A stretch of DNA of 64,000 nt from Gnomoniopsis sp. IMI 355080 (lineage: Eukaryota; Ascomycota; Sordariomycetes; Diaporthales; Gnomoniaceae): positions 1 through 64,000 of the forward strand of contig JAPEVC010000181.1 in the NCBI GenBank assembly GCA_027946555.1, given 5' to 3'. Under the pieces are notes generated by a model. It saw only the letters and a program-made list of their open reading frames with translations. It was not told the DNA's origin and searched no databases. Shown here piece by piece: positions 11,796 through 23,146 of the stretch; within the stretch, counting starts at the first letter, position 1, and each line of letters opens with the position of its first letter. A program made the translations under genes and the position numbers.

Positions 11796-12103
11796 AGGAG
11801 AGAGCCATTGTCTTTATAAGCAGAGCATATCCCACGATTTGATAGACATAGATTACTGCGAAGGTGTTGAGAGCATATTGAGGATTCTCTGTTGGCTAGA
11901 TATTCGTAATGATGCAACAAAAAGTAGTCAACTGACTGGCCCAGACAGGTGGTCCAGATGGTCAGGGCGTACGATGCATTGGACTTGTTCATGTTGTTCT
12001 ATACAAACCAGGTTGAGAGGGGTATATTCCCGGTTTTACCTCAGTACACTTTGCTGATACAAATAATGACTGGAATATTCCACATTTCAATCCTTCCCAC
12101 TTT
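11796..12103. other. short convergent intergenic region
   Basis: 308 bp between the stops of the hydrolase (+) and the ABC transporter (-); must hold both 3' ends. Nothing else seen. Confidence 0.5.
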
Positions 12104-15100
12104 CTATCTATCAAGAGCCTGGCTCTGACACTGTGGCGTTCTCAGGTCAGTAAAGGGGTCGGGAAACTCTCTTGTGCCATGACATGAAGACTTACCATAT
12201 TGAAATACATTCCTTTCTGCCGCAACAGCTCCGCGTGGTTGCCCACCTCCAGTACTTTGCCCTCACCCAGCACATAGATCACATCAGCATGCTGAATGGT
12301 CGACAATCTGTGCGCCACCGCAACGGTCGTCCGACCCTTGGCCACCTTCTGCAGCGCGGCCGAAATCTGTTTTTCGCTCTCCGAGTCCAGCGAGGACGTT
12401 GCCTCATCAAGGAGCAGAATTTTGGGATCGCGGATGATGGCCCTCGCGATGGAAAGCCGTTGCTTCTGCCCACCGGACAGTGCTACGCCGCGGGACCCGA
12501 CGTTTGTGTTATAGCCCTCGGGCAGGGAGACGATGAAGTCGTGTATGGCGGCATCTCGGCAGGCTTGGTGGACTTGTGCATCGGTGACGACGCTATCCTG
12601 ATCGGGGACTCCGAGAAGAATGTTCTCCTTGATCGTTCCTTGAAATAAAGTCGCCTCCTGAGCCACAAGTGACAGGAGTTTGCGATACTCGTACACATCC
12701 ACATCCTTGATATCCTTGCCGTTACACAAAATACTTCCGGATTGCACATCATAGAACCGTTCCAGCAATCCAACAACGGAGCTCTTGCCAGCACCGCTCG
12801 CACCGACTAGAGCAGCAAACTGTCCCTTTTCAATGTTGATGTTGAGGTTTCTGAAGATGGAAATGTTCCGAGTTGGATACTTGAACCCAACATCCCTCAG
12901 CTCGATCCTGACGCCGCCCTCGCTATCGGGAATGCCACCTGAGACCTTTTCATCCTCCGTGTCACTCGATCTCCCCTTTTCCCGTGGAGTATGTTCTCCA
13001 CGGCTCTCTCGAATACTCAAGATTCTGTTGGCAGCTGCATTGGCTTGCGCAGCATTGGGTCCAAAAGCAAAGCCCACGCCTGCAGCGTCTGATCCTTGTT
13101 GGACAGCCATATAGCAGACGAAGAAGGCGAGAACGTTCAGCTCGCCTCTGGCCAGCTGATGGCCACCAAACCAGAAGATGAGCGCGTTACACGCCAGACT
13201 CAGGGAGTCGGAAAGGGAGAAGATGATGGTCGACCAGCGGGCTTTCTTATAGGCGGCCACAACGTGTCCGCGCAGAAGCACCTGGTAGCGCTTGTTGATC
13301 TCGTCTTCGATTGTCAGGCTTGAGACGCAGCGAAAGGCCCCAATGGCTTCAGCGGCCCATTTGCTAGACTCGGCAAACACCTCGGCCGACATTTTCTCAA
13401 ACTGTCGTTCGTGCTTGAATCGGTAGTAACCGCATGTGACGCCGATAGGAACCGCCACGCAAGTGCCCAAGAGAGCAAGCTTCCAGTTGAAGTAGAAGGC
13501 AATGATCAAACCACCAGTCAACTGGAAAACAGAGGCCAGTAAGAAGGCCTGGCGAGGCAAAGCAAATCAGCTGGAGGTCAAGGTTGGGCCTGTTTGAGGG
13601 AGGATCACTCACCATGTTCATACCCAGTAATTCCTCAACTACGGAAGTCCGGTGCTCCAGTTAGCAGCGTTAAGTGACAGAATTCCTGGTTGAATTACTC
13701 ACGTTGTTTTGGGTCACCTTGGACCCGAGCCGTCAATGTTCCGATCGAATTATCCTCAGCATCGAAGAACGTAATGGGCTGCCGGATCAACGCCTTGAAG
13801 TATTGCTGCCGATAGACGGCACAAATGAAGAATTGCAACGAGGTAGCAATAAAGCCATTGACAAAATAAGAAAAGCCAACGCAGACTGCGAATACAAACC
13901 ACATGAGCGACCAGAAAGCAGCTCGGCTCAAGAACTCACCACCCACGGGAAGTTCAAAGACCGAGATAACTTGACCAAAGAGATACGCGGTGATTGGTGT
14001 TCCAGACCCTATGACGGCGGCGAAGATGAGAACGATAACATAGCTGGGGAATCTACTTCGCTGTTCCCAAAGCAACCGGCCAAAGCTTCCAACCAGGCCC
14101 TTATTTTTCCAGGGAGTGTCGACAGCGGTATCGTCCAGACGTTCTACAGAGACTTTAGCTGCAGATTGCTTGCGACCAAGACCCGATCGGACTTCATCTT
14201 CCGCTGGTGCCTCTGGCTCCTCGCTCTCCTCGCCGTGGACTTCTTTACCAAGAGTGAGATGCTGGGCCCGAACGAGACCCGAATAGATGCCCTCTTCGTT
14301 CTTGAGCAGCTCTTCATGCGTTCCTTGCTCCACTAGCTTCCCCTTCGAAAGAACAGCAATTCTATCAGCCTTGGCAATCGTTGACAGTCGGTGCGCAATC
14401 ATGATCGTCGTTCTGCCCTGGGAAACCCGGTCTAAGGCAGCCTGGATGATCTTCTCGCTGCGGACGTCGATGGCTGATGTGGCCTCGTCAAGTATCCTGA
14501 ATATGGGTCAGTACTATGACGCATTTTGTAACACGTTTACTCCCCCCATAAGCCGTACAAGATTTTAGGTCTTTTGATGATGCTCCGTGCGATAGCTATC
14601 CTCTGTCTCTGGCCACCAGACAGCTTTAGCCCTGCATCACCAACTTGTGTCTCGTAGCCCTTGGAATTACGTCAGTCAAAGAGAGACCACCATACCACGA
14701 GTTGAGATGGCAAGAAATCATTTGGAAGTCAGAACGTACATCGGGCAGCTTGTCGATGAATTCAGCCGCGAATGCCTCCTGACAGGCCTCCTCGGCAAGC
14801 TTCTGCTTGACTGAAAGTGGCTCATGTTCCCATTGTGTGCCGACCAGTCCATGCATGACATTATTGTAGATGCTGTCATTGAAAAGGAAGGGCTCCTGTT
14901 GGACCAAACCGATCTGTGATCGCCACCATTTGACGTCGATCTCATCCAAGTTATGTCCCGAGGTCACGATCCTCCCTGTCAGCTTTACAGGTGGTCCAGC
15001 ATCCTTTTCATTGTCAGTGGTGTTGACAAGATCATCATCACCATCATCATCCTCGTTTTTCTGCGGCAGCTTAAGCTTCAGTCTTGCCCAGAAAGACTTC

Positions 15101-16814
15101 TTGGCACTTTGGTCGAGTGCAGCATGGTCGCCCTTACTTTTCTTCTTCTTCGCCTTGTCCTTTGCGATTGCTTTGACAATCACCGGTTGGTCGTGTAGAG
15201 AGTACCACTTCTCAATGAGCCCGACGATGGTGGACTTGCCGCTACCAGATGGGCCCACGATCGCCAGAATCTTGCCAGCCTCGACCTTCAGGTGGAGATC
15301 ATCCAGAACCTTGGTACTTGGCCGTCCTGGATATGCAAACGTAACGCCCTCAAAAGTAATGTCGCCATCAGCAGCAACATTCGGATCCTTGAGATGTCCC
15401 CTGTCCGGCTTGGGAGCGTCAATGACAGCAAAAAAGGTGGCAGCGGCAACAATAGCCTTGCTGATAGCGACGAGAGGAGTCGAGATCCTCTCCAACGCTA
15501 TGGCCATCATAAATATATTCAGGAGGACCACAACGATCGTGCCAATGCCACCGTCAATCTGACCATCCACATAGGCTCTCGTTCCATACCAGAAGCACAG
15601 GGCAAACGCCGTGTACAGCCCAAAGAAGATGAGACCGAATTGTGTTCCCAAGAGGGGAGACGTCCGAAGCCCGTGATCCTTTGCCTCGATCACGAAGCCT
15701 GCGTATCTATCGGCCATGCGTTCCTGCGCACCGCATGCGTAGATCATCCTTATCGCGGAGAAGGCCTCCGTCGCAACGGAGCCGGCTGTGGTCTCGGCTT
15801 TGGTGTGCTTTGCTGTGCCCTTCACGATGAAGGGAAGGCAGATGGACGCTACTAGGATAATGAAAAAGATAGCGCATGACGTGACAAGTGATATACGCCA
15901 CGAGTAGTAGAACGCTACGACGAGGGCTGTGATGAAGGTGGATCCGAATTGAACGCCAGTCCCAAGCTTCTCGGAAATACCTATTTGTAGCGTATTTGCT
16001 GCGGATGTGATGGTACCGGCTGCCGCGCCCGGCTCCATGCTGTCCAGAACATGAACAGTCTGGTTGAGCAGTGACTCGAGGTAATGCATGCGGATGGCAG
16101 CTGAGATTCGGATACCAATCAGGCGCAACGTGAGCTTGCACACATAGTCAAGGATCAGCCGGGCGAGAAAGAGGATGACTGAACCAGCAATTAGTAAAAG
16201 TTACCCTTTCCTTCTACGTCTTGCGCTTCAAATCAAGCGGCCCTCGCCCCACATTCTGATAATGACGGATGACAGAATTAATTTTACTTACATATGAACA
16301 GACATTGTCTGTTGATCGTGCTTTCAAGCTGTGACTAAGTGGTGTGAGTGTCAAAAAGATCCAGGAAGACTGACAGGAATTACCTGCGAGTCCGCCGAAG
16401 TCCCAAACGAAGTAAATCCGTTCACAAGACGTCCAAAGATCACGTTCATCAAAGGCGGCGTCTGTTCGGACGTTAGATCCCAAGTCTATCACTCTAGACA
16501 GGGCAGACACCTGCTAAAAGCGCATATCTGTAACGGCCAGTGTCGTTCCCCGGGGAAACAACTCACAACGCCAGAACCAATCGCCGCTACGGCAGCAGCA
16601 ACCATCAAGAGAATATCCCATTTCTTAGCATACGTGAAGACTCTGGGCATCAATTCAGCTTCGGCTCCTCAAGGATCAAAAGGTGTGTTTCGGCCCACCT
16701 GAAATAGTCCCCCCATCCAGCCTCTCTCTCAGCTGTCTGTGCGGGCTTATCATCTTTGCCTTTCCCATCCTGAATCTCGATGGTCTCCGACAGAGATTTA
16801 TCTTCCGTCGCCAT
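12104..16814 (-). CDS. ABCB-type multidrug (full) ABC transporter
   Basis: Ten exons rebuilt on the minus strand: 16814-16699, 16642-16567, 16461-16384, 16328-16292, 16178-14740, 14659-14559, 14496-13703, 13638-13613, 13548-12196, 12130-12104; all phases agree and give 1348 residues. Layout is TMD1-NBD1-TMD2-NBD2. NBD1 shows Walker A GPSGSGKST (about residue 412), signature LSGGQRQR and Walker B ILILDEATSAID; NBD2 shows GASGAGKSS, LSGGQKQR and ILLLDEATSSLD with AHRLSTIQHAD. Both sites look catalytically intact. Between Walker A and the Q-loop of NBD1 is a charged insert of about 75 residues (Lys-rich, then Asp/Glu-rich). Known role of the family: ATP-driven export of drugs, peptides or lipids from the plasma membrane; substrate unknown. 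The 26-nt and 37-nt exons and the final 27-nt exon are short, and the exact acceptor of exon 4 (16328 or 6 nt earlier) is uncertain. Confidence 0.92.
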
Positions 16815-17697
16815 CTGAACGCTGCTATGCTCGGCAGATTTGGTTCATTGGTTGAGGTTGTCTATACGTCTAAAATCTAGACATGGGTGGTAGTGACCGA
16901 AGATCTGCCTGTAGTCGCCAACGTTACAGAAAGTAGTCAGTGTGGTTGATTGTGGAGTAGGACTTAATTTGTGAGGAACAAATATACAAATAATAGCGCA
17001 GACTCATATATAGACAAAGGAACGTGAAGTATACACTGCCGCGATTGAGGTGGGCCGGCCGTTGAATTTCGGGATATGTGCTGTATATCTTACGGACTGC
17101 GATCTCGATAGAACGTAGCGATTATGGGAATTTGCGGCGAGATCTCGACGTTTTTGGGTAAATTTGCGCCTAACATTCCTTCTAGAGAGTGATGTGGTGA
17201 GCCATCGATCCTGGTCAGGTTCTGTGACTGGCGCCCGGACGTCAGACGCGGTGGGATTAGGAGCCCGAAGTCCGGTGAATGCTATCTGTTCCGTACCGTC
17301 ATAGTTCAGATGAGTCTTTGGCTGATACTTCGAATCAAAAACCTTAGCGTGGTAATATAGACTTGAGCATATGGACAGGCATTTTGTTTCACCGAAACAA
17401 GCCCAAACCGTGCGCTTTTGATGGAAAACCGGTGCTTTGACGATTTATTAGCAGTGATGCTGTGCATCGCGAATATGCTAATGCTATGCTGTGCTACGCC
17501 GAGAAGGACACATGGCAGCCCATCCAATTGGGCCCACCATATAAGGTTCCAACAGCCATTGTGTGCAAGAGCCACGAATCGTGACAAGCTTCTCCCAGCC
17601 TCTTTAGGCACATTCACGTCATGGCTAGACTTGACAGACGTCCCTAGGCCTTGGGATTCCGTCGTGGTGTACCGAGTGGCCTAGGTTCGCTTCCAGC
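16815..17697. other. promoter region of the ABC transporter
   Basis: No gene supported. Contains a TATATATG box on the minus strand about 190 bp upstream of the transporter ATG. The rest carries the 3' end of the tandem aminotransferase gene. Confidence 0.45.
17005..17013 (-). promoter_or_regulatory. TATA-like box of ABC transporter gene
   Basis: The plus-strand bases CATATATAG read CTATATATG on the coding strand, about 190 bp before the ATG at 16814. This is a plausible TATA element, judged only from sequence and position. Confidence 0.35.
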
Positions 17698-19630
17698 TCA
17701 AATACGATAACTCGTCTTGACGGCCTCACCAAATCTGCGAATGGCCTCGCGCATGGGCTCTGGAGCCGCAGCAGCAAAGGTTGCACGGAAGAACAAGTCT
17801 TTGGGCGGCTTGTCGTGCTCTGCTGCGAACCAGGAGCCCCGAGCGACGAGAACACCCTTCTCTATGCACAGGTTAAAGATCTCCTCTTCTATCTCTGGAA
17901 TGCTGCGCTTCCCTGCGTCAGGGTGGAGGTTGTAATTGACTCTGAGCCATTGCTGAAAACAACAAAATATGAAAGTCAGTGACGATATACAAAAGAGGGC
18001 TCAGTCAGAAGTGTCACTCACAAACATCCCTGCTGCCGGCGGCGTCCATCCAACGACCTCGCGAGGCAAGAAATCCTCGCACGCGGATAAGATGACATCC
18101 CGCCTCCCAGTATACTCTGTCCTCAAATTCATCAACCACCTGAAGTACCCCTCATGGCCCCAGTGATCATCAAGCAACTTATGCAATACGACCTGGGACA
18201 GTCCTGCAGGGCCCTGGCTCGCCACCTCTGCGTGTCGGGTATATCTTTCGATGACCTGCTCCGACCCCGTGACCCAGCCCATGCGGCTGCCGGGGATCAC
18301 TACCTTTGAGAAAGAGTCCATACGTAGCACACGGCCGTCAGTGTCCATGCTAAGGAGCGAAGGGATAAGAGAATCGAGGAATTCGTCAATAGTCTCGGGG
18401 TGTGAGGCCTTTGTGGAGGGCTGTGAGCCGGAAACGTAGGGATCCATCTGCAGGAAGTAATACGGCTCGTCCTCGATGATGAAGACATCATGCTTCTGAC
18501 ACACTGCATAGACATCGCGCCGTCGCTGCTCACCCATCGTTGCTCCTGTGGGGTTTTGTCCTGAAGGGACTGTGTACAACACATGCGGCTTGCGCACGCC
18601 ATTGCGCTTTGTCTGATCCCAGCTTGACAGGATCTCGTCCATCGATTCGGGCAACAAGCCCTGATCGTCAATAGCTACGCCCACGACCTTGATCCCGAGC
18701 GGCTCAGCCGTTTCCAATGCTGTCGAGAAGGCAAACTCATCCATCAATATGGAATCACCTCTATTCCTGTCACAGAACATTCGCAGTGCCTGCTCCAATG
18801 CACCTGTGCTGCCCACAGTCATGCACGAACGCCAGTCCGCATATGGCGGGTTGAACATGATCTCAGTGTGTTCAGTGACCCATCTCACCATCTGAGCGGA
18901 TCCCGTTGCCTGTCCATAATTCAGCCCTATTGCGAGATCGTATTCGGCCTCTGGCTTTTCTGTCGCATCATGCTTGCCGATTGTGACAGTCGTCCCGGAT
19001 TTTTTGGTGGCCTCCTCGGTGAAATTTGGCGGCACGGGAACTTTCATGCTGATCGAGTCAATGGGGAAGTATTCCGGGCAGGGCACACCGCCACCGAGGG
19101 ATATGAGACCAGGCTTTTTCAAATGTTTGGCTGCTTGCTTCAGCATACATGGCCGCCGAAGGTGTGATTCTTGTGTAAGGTGGTCTGTGTTGTGGTTAGC
19201 ACGAAACGTCTCACCAGCTAGCTGAACGCATGACTATTAAAAAAAAGAGGGCTCACGGTCCCATCTCTTCGCCTTGGGCTTTCCAACCGTCTTTGAATAT
19301 AGTCAGTCACGGATTCCGGGTATACATATGAACATAGAAGCTCACAGGCGCCTTGAACATATCACTGTCGGAGTATGCGGCGGTGCCAGCTACCAGCTTG
19401 CCGGCCTTGGCTCTCCGGGCCAGGACATCATTGATAGTGACCCTCTCCCTCGGCTTCTTCGCGGGTATAGTCTCTGACTCTGGTAGCTTCGCAGCCGTAC
19501 CTAGCACCTCCTGGGGCCTCTTGGTCGAGCTGTGCAGCGCCCGCTGTGCAACAACATAAAGTGTTCTGGAGGATGACCCCGACCTCGGAGCCAGAGCCCG
19601 GGCGGCTCGAAGGACGGCTCCTCCAGACAT
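17698..19630 (-). CDS. aromatic / 2-aminoadipate aminotransferase, mitochondrial-type
   Basis: Four exons: 19630-19346, 19290-19257, 19184-18022, 17952-17698 (578 residues). The first about 40 residues are rich in Arg, Ala, Ser with no acids and contain RALHSST, a classic mitochondrial presequence. The fold type I PLP core follows: ISLGGGVPCPEYFP, the substrate-pocket block GLNYGQATGSAQMVRWVTEH, VGSTGALEQALRMF, YTVPSGQNPTG, and the Schiff-base lysine K400 in DSFSKVVIPGSRMGW. Known role: the Aro8/Aro9/KAT-II family transaminates aromatic amino acids and 2-aminoadipate with 2-oxoglutarate. Localisation to mitochondria is inferred from the leader. Exon 2 is only 34 nt. Next to and in tandem with the ABC gene, with no evident functional link. 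Confidence 0.9.
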
Positions 19631-20295
19631 AACTTGGCTTGAGGCCTGGGATCAATGTTCGCAATTATTCAATTGTGCTTGACTGCGGAAGCGAAACCAA
19701 ATAAAGAGTCGAATTTTCTTCAAAGCAAGGTGCAGATGTGAAGATTCATGTCGTTTCTTTGTCACCAAAGGGAAGAGGAGGGCGCGTGTAAGTCATAGAT
19801 ACGAATTGTGGAAGCCGCGATAAGGAAGTTTCAGGGTCCTCCATACTGCCGTTTCTAGCCGCTCATTTGCGAGGTCAGCGCATTCCAGCCTGAAGCTATT
19901 TCCCGTCTCGTGGTACAGAATATTGGACCAGTTGTTACCATCCATAACGTAATAGAGCCCACCACGACATGGGAATTCACAACGCCCTAATCTCAGCTTG
20001 GCAATGCATCTTGGTGTCGAATTGTCTCGAGCCTAATTTGAACTTGCTTCCGGGCCCATGATTGTCTTTAACCGCTACCCACAAACCGCAAAGCAATGCA
20101 GATAATTGGAAGAAGAGCCAGAAATGTGTGAAAAAATGGAAAATGGAAACAAAAGTGTTGTGTTCAGAGGGAAAAGCCTATCAGCACTGGTAATGATGCC
20201 ATAGTGAGAGGCTGGCCGGAACGCCATGCAATGAAACAGAACATATAGACCCCGACACTCCTTGTGCTTTCATAGCCGCGACTTCTCCAATGGCT
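19631..20295. other. intergenic
   Basis: 665 bp between two minus-strand genes: promoter of the aminotransferase and 3' region of the FYVE-RING gene. No further feature recognised. Confidence 0.45.
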
Positions 20296-22259
20296 TCAGA
20301 AACCGTGTCCATCGTGACTGTGGACAGGGCACCTGCCAGGATTCTTCGCGAACCACCTCGAAATGCAATCCCGATGGAATCTACAAAGACACTCCAGCCG
20401 TGCCATAGGGACACCCACCTCGAATTCCTCGAGACAGATTGTGCATTCGGCGCTATCCACACAGTCCTTCTCCGTGGCAACGTATGGGAACATACCAGTT
20501 CTGCGCGGCCGCGAACTAGAACCCTCGCCAGTTGGTGTTCCCCCGTACGTGCTGTGCGACGTAATGCACGTGTTGATATGCGCTTCTCGTAGCTCTTCAA
20601 AATTTGGAAGACTCTGAGGTGGCAGTTCGCGGTGGCAGATGGGACATTCGTCCTCCTCTGCTAATTGCGGCGGATCTGGAGGCAACGGTCTTCTATGTGC
20701 CATCGCAGACGAAGATGACTGTCCAATCTCGTAATTCGAGCGATGCCTAGGCGTCCGATATGAGCCAAACGGCGAGCCTGCGTGTGCGTGATGATAGTTG
20801 GACGGTGGCGTTCCACTCAAAATTCTACTTGAAGTAGGCTGATAAAACCGACCGCCAGAATTCTGGCGCGAACCACTTGGAAGCTATTCTTGATAATTAG
20901 CAGCGCCAAATAAAGAGCACACAGCACAAGCAAACTGACCATTGTCGCGCTTCTGTTCCTGACATAAGCGTCGAAATACGAGCCTTGTTGAGATGACCCT
21001 ATCGCATTCGACCCGAAGGCTCCTCCGGTGCCAGCGCTGCTCTGCGACCTTCCATGGCCTCGGATGGATGTTGGTGAGCCCTGGGAATCAGGCGGATTTG
21101 TGTTCGGATCGGGCACGCAAGGATTGCATAGCCTGACTTTCTCGCCGCCGCCGAGGCTGCTAAAGTCCGCATGGCCTCCTTCGCCGCTAATTAAAGAGGA
21201 TGGATACCGTTGTACACCATGTCGCGGTGTTCCAGGTGGCTGGACAATGTACTGATATGGAATGGTAATACGGTGCGGCGAGCATCGGGCGCAAACCACC
21301 CTACCGCATTTTCTGGGAGTCTGAAGTCAATATGGAGCTGTTATAGGCATAATTCGGGGGGTTCCATACCTGCAATGATGTTTCCTAATAAAAACACTGA
21401 ACTGAGTGCGACAGATGGGGCAGAAAGTCACCTCGGCGTCGGGCTGCCACCGGGGTAGAACGACTTCTGACGGTCTCCTAGACGTAGAAGGTCTCTGGGG
21501 CTGCATCATACTAGACCTAGGGGCTGTCCCAAAGTTATTTGTAGATGTACGCCTCCGGATCGGCGGCGGTGGCTCTGGAGGTGTGATAGGCCGTCTTTGC
21601 GCAGATGGTGACGTTGCCCCTGACCTGGCGAATGAAGAGCTCGAACTGTTGGCCGACTGCGGTAATGTGGGAAGGGCCCTTTCTTGATTCTGACTCTCGT
21701 GTCTGGGCCTTGACGACGATGATTCGGGCGAGTCCTCAGTCAGATCAATGACCTCCCCCGGCTGGCTCCTCCCCTCTATGTGCGCGGCTTCATGTCCCGA
21801 AGTATTGCTAAATCCATCAGTTCCCACTGCGCTCTGACTTTGTCGCGGGGATGGAGTTGTCAAGTCGACAACATCAGGCCCTTCGTTATCAGGTTCAGGG
21901 GTTTCTTCCTCGAGCCTCTGAACAGCGAGTGGCTCGTTCGTCTCCGAACCGGGGGTGACCAAGGGGCCCGGAGAAGCCTCCAACTCTTGAACATCGGCGC
22001 CTTCATCCTCATCCTCCTCCTCCAAGTCATAGTTGTCTATTTCCTCATCCGCATCCTCGTCCACATCCTGATCATCTTCGTCCTCGGATGGTGAACGATC
22101 CGACGCAGCGCGCTCTATGTTATGTCCTGGACAGTCGAAATATCTAGAGCATTCGTGACCGTGAAAGCGGCCTGTTTGGAAACCACAAAATCGATCATGA
22201 GCGGGGTTGTGGTACGATCGGTCCGAGGAGTCGTCGGAAGAATAGTCGGTCGACGACAT
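20296..22259 (-). CDS. FYVE-RING E3 ubiquitin ligase (Pib1-like)
   Basis: Three exons: 22259-21370, 21312-20940, 20883-20296 (616 residues). Residues 55-90 are almost all Asp/Glu. Two hydrophobic-acidic motifs follow, VVDLT at 130-134 and VIDLTED at 170-176. A FYVE zinc finger begins at about residue 270 with the PI3P-binding signatures WQPD and RKHHCRKCGRVVC, split across intron 1, and ends with RLCNPC. A C2HC site (CPIC at 501-504, H523, C527) precedes the C-terminal RING: CTIC at 568-571, then CLCRFHRDC and CPVH, with His as last ligand. Known of the family: Pib1-type ligases sit on endosomal and vacuolar membranes through PI3P and ubiquitinate cargo. The ligase and membrane-binding call is firm; targets are unknown. 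Confidence 0.9.
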
Positions 22260-23146
22260 CGGGCTCCTCGAACCGTGGGGCGCAAGAGATCCTTCGAATT
22301 TTGGCCGGGGCGAAGTATGCGGTCCGAATGACGCGAGGAACAGTAGGTGAATAGATAGGGAGGACTGGAGTGGGAATTATGGGGAGAGAGCGGTGATGCG
22401 TCGTCGAGGTGAAACGGAGAAGGTGCGCTGGGGGGGGCGATAAGTAGTGCAACGAAGCTATTACTATCAGTTCTCGTGTCGCCTTGACTCAACACGCTGA
22501 CGATTGACTTGTATTACTCACTTGACGGAAAACTTGGCCTAAGAATGCAAAAGCATCTGGCGCTCTACTCCATGGCAGATATAGCAACAAATATCGTGAT
22601 CTGCCAAGACTGAGTAGAATGTTTTGTTTGGTAATAATTGTGTGTTCTGGAGCTTATTCTCGCGAGGGGCAGCCAAATGCTCGGCTCGAGAGTCGCCATC
22701 TGACGCACCCTGCACGCGACCTACCTAATCGCTGTAGATACCTGTAGCGTGGCGCCTTATCAACAGCCGCCCGGGCCCCGCCCCCAGGTTCGACCTGTTA
22801 GTGGGTACTCCCGCCTACCAGGTCCTTGTCAATGTCTCGGGACGGTATATAGATATTTTTGTTTATGATGTGCTCACCCAGAAACAAATTATTTGGGGGA
22901 TATAATAAGTCATTCACCTGAGGAAAACGCTAAACTGACTACCTGCCTACTTGGCAGGTACCTAGCTCGATACACACACATGCTAAACTCGAAGAACTCA
23001 AATTCGTGGTATCGTATCCTTGGATTTCAAATATCTTGCCCCCGTCGAAGTGACTCCAGGACCACCTCACAAGTCACACTCTCACATATAATACCTCACT
23101 CGTGTCACCCACGGAATTATCCGACTTACTTGGGGTCCTGATAGCT
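22260..23146. other. intergenic with a TACCTAG cluster
   Basis: Promoter of the FYVE-RING gene and 3' flank of the P450 gene. An inverted CTGCC..GGCAG plus TACCTAG lies at 22941-22966. No gene recognised. Confidence 0.45.
22941..22966. repeat. CTGCC/GGCAG inverted repeat with TACCTAG
   Basis: CTGCC, a short loop, then GGCAG followed by TACCTAG. It belongs to the intergenic TACCTAGGTA-like clusters found throughout the window. Confidence 0.6.

Noticed and set aside
14870..15562. 230-codon open frame antisense to the ABC transporter
   Set aside because: Fully inside verified transporter exon 5, no family resemblance.
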